A stretch of 64,000 bases of DNA from JBCCXZ01 sp965228005 (GTDB lineage Bacteria > Planctomycetota > Planctomycetia > Pirellulales > Lacipirellulaceae): NCBI GenBank assembly GCA_965228005.1, contig CBDDGV010000004.1, positions 1,054,001-1,118,000 of the forward strand, given 5' to 3'. The notes under the pieces are model-generated. The model saw nothing but the letters and a program-made list of their open reading frames with translations, did not search any database and was not told the origin of the DNA. The position numbers and the translations under genes were made by a program. Below, piece by piece: positions 42,529-51,616 of this stretch; positions within the stretch are counted from its first letter, which is position 1; the number at the start of each line of letters is the position of its first letter.

Positions 42529-44106
42529 ATGGCCGAGCCGAGTTCTCTGACGATCCCAGCGCTTCTTGCATCTGCGGCGACGGAAGCAGACCAGCCTGCG
42601 CTCGCGGCAGTAGAGTCCGGGCAAGTGGTTTGGCGGTCTTGGCGGGAGGTGATCGAGGAAGTAAGCCGAGCGGTTGGCGCCTTGGCTGCTCGCGGCATCG
42701 GGCCGGGTGACCGGGTCGCGCAGGTTGCTCCCAACAGCTACGGCTGGGTTGTGGCCGACTTAGCGGTGCTCTCTCTCGGGGCGGTGCACGTGCCGCTGCA
42801 CGCGACCGCGACCGGCGAACAGGTCCGGCAGCAGGTCGGGCACAGCGGCGCCAAGCTCGTGTTGACCGACGGCTCGAACGATTCCGGCGAGTTCGGCGTT
42901 CCGATCCTGAGCCACGACGAACTGCTCCGCGGGGGTGCGGGGGCGGCTGCGGGCGACGGCGTGAAGGCAGATTCGCTGGCGACGATCCTCTACACGTCCG
43001 GCACCACGGGCGACCCGCGGGGGGTGATGCTCACCCACGGCAACCTGGTGAGCAACGCGCGGGCGTTGGTCGATGCGGTGGCGACGGGCAGCAACGAGGT
43101 GCGGCTCTGTCTGCTGCCGCTGTCGCACATCTACGCGCGGACGTGCGACCTCTACACCTGGCTGGTGCGCGGGTCGCGGCTGGTCCTTGCCGAGAGCCGA
43201 GAGACGATCCTGCGGGACTGCCAACTCGTGCGGCCGACGGCGATTAACGCGGTGCCGTACTTCTACCAGAAGGTAGCGCAGCGGATCGTTGCGGCCGGCA
43301 AGGCGGACCAGCCGGGGGCGGTGCGGGAGGCGCTGGGCGGCGAGCTCAAACGCTGCTTCTGCGGCGGGGCGGCGGTGGCGCCGGAGACGGAGTCGCTGTT
43401 CAAACATCAGGGGCTGCCGGTGCTCTCGGGTTACGGGCTGACGGAGGCGTCGCCGGTGGTGTCGGCCAGCGGGCCGGAGGACTACGCCCCGGGGTCGGTC
43501 GGCCGGCCGCTGCCGGGCACGCAAGTGAAGGTCGTTGAGGACGGAGAGCTGCTCGTGCGGGGGCCCGGCGTGATGCAGGGCTACTGGCGCGAAGAGGCTG
43601 CGGCATCAGACGCCTTGTCGGACGGTTGGCTCCGCACGGGAGACCTCGGTCGCTTGGACGACGAAGGACGGCTGTACATCACGGGCCGCAAGAAAGAAAT
43701 CGTCGTGCTGTCGACCGGCAAGAACGTCGACCCCGCGCGGGTCGAGGCCCTGCTGTGCGGCAGCCGGTGGGTGGAGCAGGCCTTTGTGATGGGTGACGGC
43801 CGGAAGGTTTTGGGGGCGTTGATTGTTCCGAACCCGGAGGCGTTGCGGGGGGAGATCCGTCGACGCCGGTTGTTGGTGTGGTCGAAGCGGCGTGCGGTGA
43901 CCCACCCGAAGGTGGTGCAGCTGTATCGCGAGGAGCTCGACCGCTGCCTGGCTTCGGCGTCGCCGGAGGAGCGGGTCGGTCCTTTCCGGCTGCTGACGCG
44001 GGGTTTCACTCCGGAGAGCGGCGAATTGACGCCGAAGCTGAGCCTCCGCCGGGGGGCCATCACCGAGCACTTCGCCCGAGAAATCGGTGGTCTCTTTGGC
44101 GGGTAA
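42529..44106 (+). CDS. AMP-binding long-chain acyl-CoA synthetase-like ligase
   Basis: 525 residues of the ANL superfamily. ATP site TILYTSGTTGDPRGVMLTHGN (residues ~145-165), A5 motif GYGLTEASPVVSA, and the hinge GWLRTGDLGRLDDEGRLYITGRKKEIVVLSTGKNVDP are all intact. The sequence YSWVVADLAVLSLGAVHVPL and the LCLLPLSHIYARTCDL segment group it with FadD/long-chain fatty-acid ligases. The C-terminus is Arg-rich and ends ELTPKLSLRRGAITEHF, with Lys at the usual A10 position. It activates a carboxylic acid to its CoA thioester. Ends 170 bases before the coiled-coil gene with an intervening terminator. Confidence 0.88.
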   Translation: MAEPSSLTIPALLASAATEADQPALAAVESGQVVWRSWREVIEEVSRAVGALAARGIGPGDRVAQVAPNSYGWVVADLAVLSLGAVHVPLHATATGEQVRQQVGHSGAKLVLTDGSNDSGEFGVPILSHDELLRGGAGAAAGDGVKADSLATILYTSGTTGDPRGVMLTHGNLVSNARALVDAVATGSNEVRLCLLPLSHIYARTCDLYTWLVRGSRLVLAESRETILRDCQLVRPTAINAVPYFYQKVAQRIVAAGKADQPGAVREALGGELKRCFCGGAAVAPETESLFKHQGLPVLSGYGLTEASPVVSASGPEDYAPGSVGRPLPGTQVKVVEDGELLVRGPGVMQGYWREEAAASDALSDGWLRTGDLGRLDDEGRLYITGRKKEIVVLSTGKNVDPARVEALLCGSRWVEQAFVMGDGRKVLGALIVPNPEALRGEIRRRRLLVWSKRRAVTHPKVVQLYREELDRCLASASPEERVGPFRLLTRGFTPESGELTPKLSLRRGAITEHFAREIGGLFGG

Positions 44107-44156
44107 TCGTCAGGACCGTCTCCAGCGGACCCTTGTGGAAGGCAGTCGTTTGCCGG

Positions 44157-44180
44157 GCTCACATACGTGAGCTAGTTTTT
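44157..44180 (+). terminator. Intrinsic terminator after the acyl-CoA synthetase
   Basis: GCTCAC-ATAC-GTGAGC (6-bp stem) followed by TAGTTTTT. Short stem but good T-run; lies 51 bases past the stop codon. Confidence 0.7.
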
Positions 44181-44275
44181 CGGCAGAGGGACGGTGCCCC
44201 TCCATCTCATCCCGCCGCACCGAAGGCCGCCGCACTTCCTGCCCGCGGTTGGCCGCTCGTCTTCACGAGACCGAT

Positions 44276-45697
44276 ATGCAATCAGTAGAAACACCCGACA
44301 CCGGTGTCGATCGTGCGGCCGCTACCGCGGCCTCGCTGAGCGAACTGCGCGGCCGGGTGGACGGGGCCCTCGCCAACTACCGGCAACGCCTGGTCGACGT
44401 GCAGACGCAGTTCGGCCAGCACATGTACCAGGCGACCCAGCAGCACGGCCAAGAGCTGAAAGAGCTGAGCGACGCGGCGGGCGCCAAGGACCAGGAGATA
44501 GGCCAGCTGCGGCTGAGTCTGGCCGAGGCCGAGTCGCGTCTGGGCCCGTTGCGGGGCGAGTTGGAATCGGCGCGGCAGCGGGTGCAGGAGCTGGAGCAAG
44601 GAGCGGGGGACGAATCGGCGCAGGTACAGCGCCTGTCGAACGAGCTGGCCGCGGCACGGTCGGAGATCATTGCGGCACAACAGGCCCCCTGCGACGATTG
44701 CCAATCGCACCGGAACGAGCTCGACGAGGCCCGGGCAAGCCTCGCGGCGACGCACGCGGACCTCGACCAGCTCCGTGAGAAGAACGAGGAGATCTGCCGG
44801 TCGCTTTCCGGCCTGGAAGGCCAGGTGAAGAGCCAGGCCGAGATCGACGCCCTGCTCGCGGACGCCGAGAAGAAGTTCGAGATCGCGCTGGCCGATGTCG
44901 ACCGGCTGAAGCAAGACAACGAGCGGCTCAAAGGAGAGCTGGCGCTGCGTCCTGAGCCCAATGAAGGGCAGGCCGAGGAGATCGTCTCTCTGAAGGCCGA
45001 ACGGGACGGGCTCGCCGACCGCGTGCGTGAGCTGGAGGAGTCGGGGGGCGAGCACGTCGGCGACAGCGAAGAGATGGAGGACCTTCAGCGGCGGTTCGAG
45101 ATGGCGGTGGACGAGGTCCACAACCTGAAAGCCGAGAACGAACAGCTCCGCGCACAGTCCGCCGCGTCTCCGCCCTCCTGCGTCCCCGCGGAGATGCCCG
45201 CGGGGGACGACTGGGAGGCCCAGAAAGCGCGGCTGTTGGCGTCGCTCTCCGGCGAGGACGAGACGAATGTCACCCCCGAGCGGCAGCAGGAGCTTGTGCG
45301 GATCGAGGAGACGATCGCGAATACCGACCGGGTGATCGCTGAGAGGGACCGGGAGATCGAGGAGCTGCGTCAGCGTCTGGAGAACCCGGAGCAGGCGGCA
45401 GACGCGGAGGAGCAGCAAGCGCGGGAGGCGATCCTCGACGAGAACGAGGTGATCGAAGAAGAGAGGGCCCGCCTCGAAGACCTGCAGCAGAAGCTCACGG
45501 AGATGCTGCGGGAGGCGGAGCTGGAGATCTCGGTGGAGAAGGCGAAGATCTCACGGGAGAAGGCTGCCCTGGAAGAACGGCTGGCACAGGCCGAGAGCGG
45601 CAGGGTTCCCGACACGGACGGCGATGCTTCCAACAAGCCCAAGCGTCGTTGGCTCTCCGCCCTGGGGATGGGGGAAGACGACGGAGAAGGCCAGTAG
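44276..45697 (+). CDS. Long coiled-coil protein
   Basis: 473 residues from ATG 44276. Nearly the entire length after residue 15 has heptads of Leu/Ala with Glu/Lys/Arg/Gln: LSELRGRVDGALANYRQRLVDVQTQFGQHMYQ, RLSNELAAARSEIIAAQQ, LQQKLTEMLREAELEISVEKAKISREKAALEERLAQ. No signal peptide, membrane helix or ATP-binding motif, so not an SMC ATPase. It ends KPKRRWLSALGMGEDDGEGQ. Likely a structural scaffold; no specific function. Two short breaks (QAPCDDCQSHRN and SAASPPSCVPAEMPAGDDWE) split it into three coils. Confidence 0.8.
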   Translation: MQSVETPDTGVDRAAATAASLSELRGRVDGALANYRQRLVDVQTQFGQHMYQATQQHGQELKELSDAAGAKDQEIGQLRLSLAEAESRLGPLRGELESARQRVQELEQGAGDESAQVQRLSNELAAARSEIIAAQQAPCDDCQSHRNELDEARASLAATHADLDQLREKNEEICRSLSGLEGQVKSQAEIDALLADAEKKFEIALADVDRLKQDNERLKGELALRPEPNEGQAEEIVSLKAERDGLADRVRELEESGGEHVGDSEEMEDLQRRFEMAVDEVHNLKAENEQLRAQSAASPPSCVPAEMPAGDDWEAQKARLLASLSGEDETNVTPERQQELVRIEETIANTDRVIAERDREIEELRQRLENPEQAADAEEQQAREAILDENEVIEEERARLEDLQQKLTEMLREAELEISVEKAKISREKAALEERLAQAESGRVPDTDGDASNKPKRRWLSALGMGEDDGEGQ

Positions 45698-45718
45698 GCA
45701 GCGCGTCGCCGGGCTGGG

Positions 45719-46246
45719 TTAACGGACGCTGACCGCGTCCATCTGATAGATCGCCAGGTGCATGCCGTCGGGGCCGAGCATCTCCTCGTAGCGGAAGTTC
45801 CCCTCGACCGCGACCGGGCGGATGGAGTACTCGGCTGTCTCTCCGTCGACCATGGTGACCAGGATGCAGTCGTAGAGCGCGGCCCCAGGGCCGAAGCAAC
45901 ACTCGAGGTTGTCGCGCACCAAGACGAACTGCTTGATGCCCTTCTGTTTGAGCGTGGGGTAGATGTACCCGCGGATGCGGATGTTCTGGTCGAAGAGCTG
46001 CTCGACTTCGGGCGTGAGGAGGTCTTTGGTGTAGGGCTGGGCCGGGTCTTGCTCGAACTTGATGTCGTCGAAGGTGGTCTCCTGGAAGCCGCCTGAGAAG
46101 GCCGTCTGCTTGATCGCGGGGTCGCCGGTTGCGGCGGCCGCGGGGGCGTCGCCGCTGGTTGCCGCGTTGCTGCCGCCGCAGCCGCTGAGCAGCGGCGCGG
46201 CCGCGAGGGCCGTCGACAGCAGAGTTACTGGGACCGTTCGTTGCAT
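45719..46246 (-). CDS. DUF3299 lipoprotein
   Basis: 175 residues. Signal peptide with a lipobox LLSGC (Cys about residue 23), then an Ala/Thr/Gly linker. The DUF3299 domain has VEQLFDQNIRIRGYIYPTLKQKGIKQFVLVRDNLECCFGPGAALYDCILVTM. The motif FVLVRDNLECCFG, shared with its neighbour, has a Cys pair plus a third Cys nearby that could bind metal. In Pseudomonas (PA4063-PA4066) and Vibrio zrg loci, DUF3299 proteins accompany a MacB-like ABC system tied to zinc uptake; function here is inferred by context. Confidence 0.85.
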   Translation of the reverse strand: MQRTVPVTLLSTALAAAPLLSGCGGSNAATSGDAPAAAATGDPAIKQTAFSGGFQETTFDDIKFEQDPAQPYTKDLLTPEVEQLFDQNIRIRGYIYPTLKQKGIKQFVLVRDNLECCFGPGAALYDCILVTMVDGETAEYSIRPVAVEGNFRYEEMLGPDGMHLAIYQMDAVSVR

Positions 46247-46289
46247 GGCAGCGTGGGGCGTGCTAGCGGATGGGTGTGCGGCGAACGGC

Positions 46290-47006
46290 TTACTTACAGT
46301 AATCGGCTTCGAGCGTGTAGACGGGTTGGCCGGGGCCCCGGCGGGCGTTTTCGGGCTGGAGGCGGAGCGTGCCCCCCATGCGGAAGACGCCCGTCGCGTA
46401 GTCGGTTCGCAGGTCGCCCTGCATCTTCACCTGCATCTGGTCGTAGTACTTGATCTTCGAGATGTCGCCGAAGCAGCATTCGTTGCTGTCGCGGACCAGC
46501 AGGAAGTCGGCGATGTTCTGGCGGTAGGGTGTGGAGTCGGGCCGGATGTAGCCCTTGATGAACACCTTCTTCCCCTCCAGGTCGGTGATCTCGGGAGGCA
46601 CGGCCTTGCCCCCCCGCTCGTCGACCTCGTCCGGGCGGAAACCCAGGAACGATGTGCGGGTGTAGCCGTCCGGCACTTCGGTGGCGTAGACGTAGCTCGA
46701 GAAGGTGACGCCGCCCACCAGGCAGAACAGCGAGAGCGCGAGGCCTGTGGAGGCGAATGCCTTGCCGGAGTAGAGGTTGGGCTCGGCGCGCATCGTGCGC
46801 AACGCTTTGGTCCCCAGCAGCGCGCCGATCACGGGGATGGGGCAGAGGATCAAGCACCACTGGAGGCTGTCCTTGCCGGCGACAAAGACCAGCGGAGAAA
46901 GCAGGCCGAACACGAGCGACGCGATCGCGGCCGTGCTGAGCGGCTGGTAGTTGAACTCCTCGTCGATCGAGGAGGCCGGAGACGGAGCTGTATCGACGGC
47001 AGACAT
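46290..47006 (-). CDS. Membrane-anchored DUF3299 protein with DUF4190-like region
   Basis: 238 residues from ATG 47006. Residues 20-100 have three hydrophobic segments (STAAIASLVFGLLSPLVFVAG, WCLILCPIPVIGALLGTKAL, FASTGLALSLFCLVGGVTF), DUF4190-like. The C-terminal half is DUF3299: IKGYIRPDSTPYRQNIADFLLVRDSNECCFGDISKIKYYDQMQVKM, the same CCFG motif as the adjacent lipoprotein. The frame is open upstream to 47330 but overlaps the next gene. The two DUF3299 genes are paralogues, one membrane-anchored and one lipid-anchored. 31 bases from the 521-residue gene. Confidence 0.82.
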   Translation of the reverse strand: MSAVDTAPSPASSIDEEFNYQPLSTAAIASLVFGLLSPLVFVAGKDSLQWCLILCPIPVIGALLGTKALRTMRAEPNLYSGKAFASTGLALSLFCLVGGVTFSSYVYATEVPDGYTRTSFLGFRPDEVDERGGKAVPPEITDLEGKKVFIKGYIRPDSTPYRQNIADFLLVRDSNECCFGDISKIKYYDQMQVKMQGDLRTDYATGVFRMGGTLRLQPENARRGPGQPVYTLEADYCK

Positions 47007-47037
47007 GGCGTGGAGGGTGGTTGCTTGGTCTTGTGGG

Positions 47038-48603
47038 TTATTGCTCGGTCGTGCGGAGATCGACCGCGCGGAGCAGCAGCGTGTAGACGCCCATGAGCAG
47101 CAGCCCGGCAAGCAGCGGGATGCCGACGATGGCGACGGTGCTGGGCGGATTGACGGGTGGTCGGGCTTTGTCTTCTGAGGCGGTCGGGCTTTCCGAGGCA
47201 GCGACCGTGCCTTCCGAGGCGGCGACCGTGCCGGCCCCCGCAGCGGCGGGCGCCTCGGTCCCGTTGACGGCCGCCTGGGCTTCGGAGCCGGTCGCAGCTG
47301 CGGGCCTGCTCCCAGTCCCGCGCGGCACAAGGGCGAAGGCGGCGTATTGCCGGGCCCGCTTCACGCATTTCGGGTCCATCGCTTCGAGTTCTTCGAGCGC
47401 GGCCGCGGCCCGGGCGGCGACCTCGCCACCCTGCTCTTCCGCGACGATCAGGTAGGAGGCCACCGGCTGGCGGATCCAGGCGTCATCCTTGGACTCACGG
47501 AACAGGGTCACGAGCCGATCGAGCACCGACCAGTCGCCCCAACGGGCAAGGTCGGGGACGACTTGCTCGGCGATCTCGTCGTTGTCGAGCAGCAGGCGGA
47601 CCGACTCGAGCAGGCGGTCTTTGGGGATGTCGTCGGTCTCCTGGCCGTGGAAACGCAGGGCCATGATGGCGGCATAGACCTGGGTGTATTCCGCGTCGGG
47701 GTTGGCGAGGAACTTCTCGTCGATCAGCTCCAGGCCGGAGGGTCCGCGGAGCTTGAGGAAGGCGGCGATCAACGCGTCGAGGCACTGCTTGCGGCGGCGC
47801 TCATCGGCGCGGAGGAGATCGTCGATCAGCGGCGTGCCGAGCGCGGCTCCGTGTCCGCCGACCAGCGCGATGGCGGCTTTCACGGCGGGCTGGGCTTCGC
47901 GGTAGTCGTTGCGGAGCAGCCGCTCGAGCATGTCGGCGTCTTCGGGGCCGCCGCACACGGCGAGCATCGTGAGGTAGAGCCGGCGTCGGGTGGGGCCGAC
48001 TTCGGGGTCATTGATCCACGCGACGAGCTGCGGCCGGTTCATCCGGGGGCCGAGGTCGATGACTTCTTGGTACGGCGCTCGTGCGAACTCGTCGTAAGCG
48101 TCTTGCGCCAGCAGGGCGTCTTCCGATTCGAAGTGCTCCTGGAAGAAGGCGAGACGGTCCGCCCCCTTCTCGGGGAGGCCGCCCAGGGACTTCACGTAGT
48201 CGACCGCCCGCGGGGTGAGCGGCAGCGGCATGTTCCACTGGATGGCGTCGGGCGCCAGGCCGCTGATGAGGAACAGCTTGTCGTCCTCCGCCTGGCCGAA
48301 GTAGACCGCACGGAATTCGTCGCCCGCGGAGATGAGGTCCCCGCCCTTGAGTGCTTCGACCATGCGGAAGGTAGCCATGCCTGCGTCGGGGTCGGGCGGG
48401 CCCACGGGGAGCGGGGCGTCGAGGTCGATCTCTTCGGCGGGCTCGATCAGCTCGGCGATGACGGCGACGTCCATGCTGGCCATCTCTTCGGTCAGCGTCT
48501 GCGAGGTCGACGAACAGAACGGGCAGGCGGTTGCCGGGAGCTCAGCCGCCAGTGTGGCGATGGCGGCGAGCACCGCGACGCACAGTTGTTTGGGGGCAGG
48601 CAT
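47038..48603 (-). CDS. Exported membrane-anchored protein, repeat-rich, with CPFC motif
   Basis: 521 residues. Signal peptide LCVAVLAAIATLAAELPATA is followed at once by CPFCSSTSQTLTEEMASMDVAVIAELI, in which a Cys-x2-Cys at the mature N-terminus could bind metal or be redox-active. The middle (residues 130-400) is all-helical with weak HEAT-like repeats (WINDPEVGPTRRRLYLTMLAVCGG, KAAIALVGGHGAALGTPLIDDLL). The C-terminus has an Ala/Ser/Thr linker and one transmembrane helix (TVAIVGIPLLAGLLLMGVYTLLL). It lies between the ABC permease and DUF3299 genes on the same strand, suggesting the same pathway. Confidence 0.75.
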   Translation of the reverse strand: MPAPKQLCVAVLAAIATLAAELPATACPFCSSTSQTLTEEMASMDVAVIAELIEPAEEIDLDAPLPVGPPDPDAGMATFRMVEALKGGDLISAGDEFRAVYFGQAEDDKLFLISGLAPDAIQWNMPLPLTPRAVDYVKSLGGLPEKGADRLAFFQEHFESEDALLAQDAYDEFARAPYQEVIDLGPRMNRPQLVAWINDPEVGPTRRRLYLTMLAVCGGPEDADMLERLLRNDYREAQPAVKAAIALVGGHGAALGTPLIDDLLRADERRRKQCLDALIAAFLKLRGPSGLELIDEKFLANPDAEYTQVYAAIMALRFHGQETDDIPKDRLLESVRLLLDNDEIAEQVVPDLARWGDWSVLDRLVTLFRESKDDAWIRQPVASYLIVAEEQGGEVAARAAAALEELEAMDPKCVKRARQYAAFALVPRGTGSRPAAATGSEAQAAVNGTEAPAAAGAGTVAASEGTVAASESPTASEDKARPPVNPPSTVAIVGIPLLAGLLLMGVYTLLLRAVDLRTTEQ

Positions 48604-48686
48604 GCTGGCACTCGAAGGGGCTGAGTTACTCTCGCTCGATCCGCTCTATTCTATCGGCCACGGGAGCCCCCGGGCAGTGGATTCAG

Positions 48687-50006
48687 TTACCGGCCCCCGC
48701 CGAGGGCCCGGCCGACATCCGTGCGGTACGCGGTCATTGCGGGCATGAAACCCACCAGCGAAGCGAACGCCACGAGGCCGGGAACCAGCAGGGCTTCCTG
48801 CCAGTTGAAGTCCCAGAAGGAGACAGCGACGCCGGCGTGCTCTTCCACCGCCGGGGCTGCGATGGCCAGAACGGTGTGCCCGATGAGCACCCCCGCGAGG
48901 CCGCCGAGGAGCGAGAGCAGGATCGACTCTACGAGCACGATGGCCATCACGGCGTTCCGGCTCGCCCCCAGGGCCCGCATGACCGCGATGTCGTGGGCCC
49001 GCTCGGCCATGGAGTTGTAGATGCTCACCAGGATGCTGATGCCGGCGACGACGACGATGAGCACGGTGAGCACCATCAGCACCATCTGGACGGGTTTGAC
49101 GAAGCTGTCCTGCAGTCGTTGCACCTGGTAGCGGGGGGCGACGGCCTGGGCGATGCGGTCTTTGCCTTTGTTGATCTGCGTGTCGAGAATCTGTGCTCCG
49201 AAGCTGTCTTTGCAGCGGACGAGGATGGAGGTGACTTCCCGCTGGGCCTCGGGGAGAGGCTGGGGGTTGCCGTCTTCGTCGGGCGGCGGGATGGTCGGCG
49301 GGGTGGGCTGGCCCTCGACCGGCTCAGGCGTGAGGGCGTGGCCTTCGAGGAGGTAGAAGCCCTCCATGTTGGCGAACAGCGCCCGGTCGTTGGCGGTGCC
49401 GGTGCGCTCGAGGACGCCGACGATTTTAAACTGGCGGTGCTTGTCGCCTTGGGATCCGAGTCCGTGGGTGGGCTCGAATAGGTCCCCGACTTTGAGGCCG
49501 CATTTGCGCGCGACTCTCGAGCCGACGACGGCCTCAAAGAAGTTCTCGGTCTTAAAGTTCCGGCCCTCGGCAAACTCGTACTTCTGCTCGGTGCCGTCGT
49601 CGTTGGCTCCGTAAGGGAGCCGCTCGAAGAGGTCGGGCGTGGTGGCGACGACTCGGAATATCTGCCCGCCGCCGACGAAGCTGTCGCCCAGGCAGTAAGG
49701 GATCGCGACTTCGGTGTAGGGGGCCAGGTCTCCGTCGATGAAGCGTTTGTAGTAGCTGTACGGGATCGGGTAGAGCGGCTTGTCGAGGTGGAAGACGGTG
49801 TTGAGCACCAGCTGCAGCGAGCCGCCCTTGCCGCCCACGATGAGGTTGTAGCCCTGGGCGTCGTTTTCGAGCTGGTCGACGACTACGCCGTAGACAACGA
49901 TCACGAGGATCATCAGCGCAACGCCCAACGCCATGGAGAGGCCGGTGAGCGACGACGCGAGCGCCCGCTGCTGCATGTTCCGCCAGGCGATCTTCCAGAA
50001 GCTCAT
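48687..50006 (-). CDS. FtsX/MacB-family ABC transporter permease
   Basis: 439 residues with the MacB-type plan: TM1 at residues 17-40 (SLTGLSMALGVALMILVIVVYGVVV), a large periplasmic domain to about 290, and three TMs in the FtsX-like core (VLMVLTVLIVVVAGISILVSIYNSM, IVLVESILLSLLGGLAGVLIGHTVL, LVPGLVAFASLVGFMPAMTAY). A coupling segment MAERAHDIAVMRALGASRN follows TM2 and is diagnostic of this family. Overlaps the ATPase gene by four bases (ATGA). This family drives mechanical work or lipoprotein release rather than classical transport. Confidence 0.92.
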   Translation of the reverse strand: MSFWKIAWRNMQQRALASSLTGLSMALGVALMILVIVVYGVVVDQLENDAQGYNLIVGGKGGSLQLVLNTVFHLDKPLYPIPYSYYKRFIDGDLAPYTEVAIPYCLGDSFVGGGQIFRVVATTPDLFERLPYGANDDGTEQKYEFAEGRNFKTENFFEAVVGSRVARKCGLKVGDLFEPTHGLGSQGDKHRQFKIVGVLERTGTANDRALFANMEGFYLLEGHALTPEPVEGQPTPPTIPPPDEDGNPQPLPEAQREVTSILVRCKDSFGAQILDTQINKGKDRIAQAVAPRYQVQRLQDSFVKPVQMVLMVLTVLIVVVAGISILVSIYNSMAERAHDIAVMRALGASRNAVMAIVLVESILLSLLGGLAGVLIGHTVLAIAAPAVEEHAGVAVSFWDFNWQEALLVPGLVAFASLVGFMPAMTAYRTDVGRALGGGR

Positions 50007-50674
50007 ACGGCCCCCACGACGCGGTTGACGTCTTCGAGGTGCTCGACGCGGTCGAACTGGTCGGCCACTTCGGGGGAGTGGGTGACCAGCAGCATGGCGA
50101 CTTCCTCGCGGCTGCAGGCCTCGCGGAGCACGTCGATCACCTGCTGCTGGTGGGCGGGGTCGACGTTGGCGGTCGGCTCGTCCGCCAGCAGGAGCGCCGG
50201 CTTGTTAGCGAGTGCGCGGGCGACAGCAACGCGTTGCTGCTCGCCGACCGAAAGGGCGGCCGGCTTGTGCGTGAGGCGGTGCCCCAGGCCGAGGTCTGCC
50301 AGCAGGCTTGCGGCGCGGTCGTGGTCGACGCGCTGGCCGGTGAAGGTCATGCCCAAGAGGACGTTCTCCAGTGCGGAGAAGCCCTGGAGCAGGTTGAAGG
50401 TCTGGAAGACGTAGCCGATGAACCGGGCCCGGAAGCGGTCGCGGGCGACTTCGGGCAGGCCGGTGACGTCGGTGCCGTGGAGGGTGATGCGGCCGCGGTC
50501 GACGGTGGTCAGGCCGGCGATGCAGTTGAGCAGCGTGGTTTTTCCGCAGCCGCTGCGTCCGCGGAGGACGACCTGCTCGCCGGCGTCGATCTCGAACCGT
50601 TCGACATCGAGGATCGGCAGGGGCGTGCCGTCGGGCTCGCGGTAGGCTTTGCTGACGTCTTCGAGCAGGAGCAT
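50003..50674 (-). CDS. LolD/MacB-type ABC transporter ATPase
   Basis: 223 residues. Walker A GRSGCGKTT near residue 39, Q-loop FQTFNLLQGFSALENVLLGMTF, signature LSVGEQQRVAVARALANKP, Walker B LLLADEPTANVD, H-loop LLVTHSPEV. The four-base ATGA overlap with the permease gene ensures coupled translation. It opens a reverse-strand set of five genes (ATPase, permease, CPFC protein, DUF3299 x2). The pairing with DUF3299 resembles the zinc-regulated MacB-like loci of proteobacteria. Confidence 0.94.
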   Translation of the reverse strand: MLLLEDVSKAYREPDGTPLPILDVERFEIDAGEQVVLRGRSGCGKTTLLNCIAGLTTVDRGRITLHGTDVTGLPEVARDRFRARFIGYVFQTFNLLQGFSALENVLLGMTFTGQRVDHDRAASLLADLGLGHRLTHKPAALSVGEQQRVAVARALANKPALLLADEPTANVDPAHQQQVIDVLREACSREEVAMLLVTHSPEVADQFDRVEHLEDVNRVVGAV

Positions 50675-50745
50675 CGGTGGTTAAGCTGAGTCGTTCAGCA
50701 GTCCTACGTAGTCAGTCGCTCGTTGACGGCGACGGTTCTAACGGC

Positions 50746-51099
50746 TCAGAGTGGTAGCGTATCGAGTTCTATCTGGACGCTGACACGAAGTGGGTTTAGC
50801 GCCAACAACGAGATCAAGCCGGCAATCACAACGTTCTTACGGAACGACAGCTTCCGGAGATACGGCTCCTGAAGCCTCTCGGCCCATACAGCCAGCGCGA
50901 CGCTGGCAATTGTGAACAACGTTTTTTCCCAATGAGCGCCATCGAACATCAACTCATTAAGCGGGGAGCGTACTAATCCATAGAACGCCAGTTCAAGTAG
51001 GCCCGACACAGTGCGATAGACCAGGACCGCGGTTACGATCGCGAGCCATGCACGGAGCCATCGAGGTCGCTGGTCGGTCGGCGATGGCAGGTCTTCCAT
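50746..51099 (-). CDS. Small membrane protein of unknown function
   Basis: 117 residues with three hydrophobic segments: WLAIVTAVLVYRTVSGLLELAFYGLV, KTLFTIASVALAVWAE and VVIAGLISLLALNPL. Arg/Lys residues flank the helices as expected for inner-membrane insertion. No known domain. Base composition is less GC-biased than the flanking genes, which hints at recent acquisition or low expression. ATG 51099 is the only sensible start. Possibly the sixth member of the ABC gene set (71 bases upstream), but the gap argues for a separate unit. Confidence 0.6.
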   Translation of the reverse strand: MEDLPSPTDQRPRWLRAWLAIVTAVLVYRTVSGLLELAFYGLVRSPLNELMFDGAHWEKTLFTIASVALAVWAERLQEPYLRKLSFRKNVVIAGLISLLALNPLRVSVQIELDTLPL

Positions 51100-51354
51100 T
51101 CTGGCGCGGCTGGCATCCCGACACGGCTGGTAGGTCGGCCGATTGACGGCGCGATTTAGTGAGCCGCTTGCGCGACAATGAGGCGGCGTAGGCTCAGCAT
51201 CTTAGTTGCTGCAGAACGTCGGCGACAGACGACCTGCCTTGGGCGGTACGCCCGGCCCAACGGGTCAGCGACAGCATGCTCCTACGTCAGGCGACGACCA
51301 ACGGTTCGGCTCGCTAGAAAAAGCTACAAGCCGGCTTGGCCAGACTTACAAGCC

Positions 51355-51427
51355 GGCAGGCGAGGGATTCGACAGTCGAGAACGCTGTCGGCCAGAAATG
51401 AGCTGGTTTTCTCGGGCCTTGCCTGCC
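51355..51427 (+). ncRNA. Possible structured RNA upstream of folC
   Basis: GGCAGGCGAGG (51355-51365) pairs completely with CCTTGCCTGCC (51417-51427, one G-U). The enclosed 51 bases form two hairpins, CGACAG/CTGTCG (51370-51390) and CCAG/CTGG (51392-51406), giving a three-way junction. It lies in a 640-base gap before folC, followed by a strong terminator at 51574-51616. It matches no RNA family I know. Confidence 0.35.
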
Positions 51428-51573
51428 TCGTGCATTCCGAGAGGAGGGATTGGCATCGGCTTTGCTTTCCTAGAGTGGCATTGAAGAGACAGCCGGGCGG
51501 CGGCCCTCACCGACCCCGACCCGGCGGGAAGCTCCAAACCACGCCTCTTCATACATTCGACGTCTCCCCCTCA

Positions 51574-51616
51574 AGGGCTGGCGAGGTTTCCCGCACCTCG
51601 CCGGCCCTTTGTTTTT
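51574..51616 (+). terminator. Strong intrinsic terminator before folC
   Basis: AGGGCTGGCGAGGT pairs with ACCTCGCCGGCCCT (14 bp, one wobble) around a 7-base loop, followed by TTTGTTTTT. It points forward, and no gene ends upstream on this strand, so it must terminate either an unannotated transcript (see 51355-51427) or a folC leader. Confidence 0.8.

Noticed and set aside
44276..45697. SMC-like ATPase
   Set aside because: The coiled coils suggested it, but there is no Walker A, Walker B or signature motif and no globular head.
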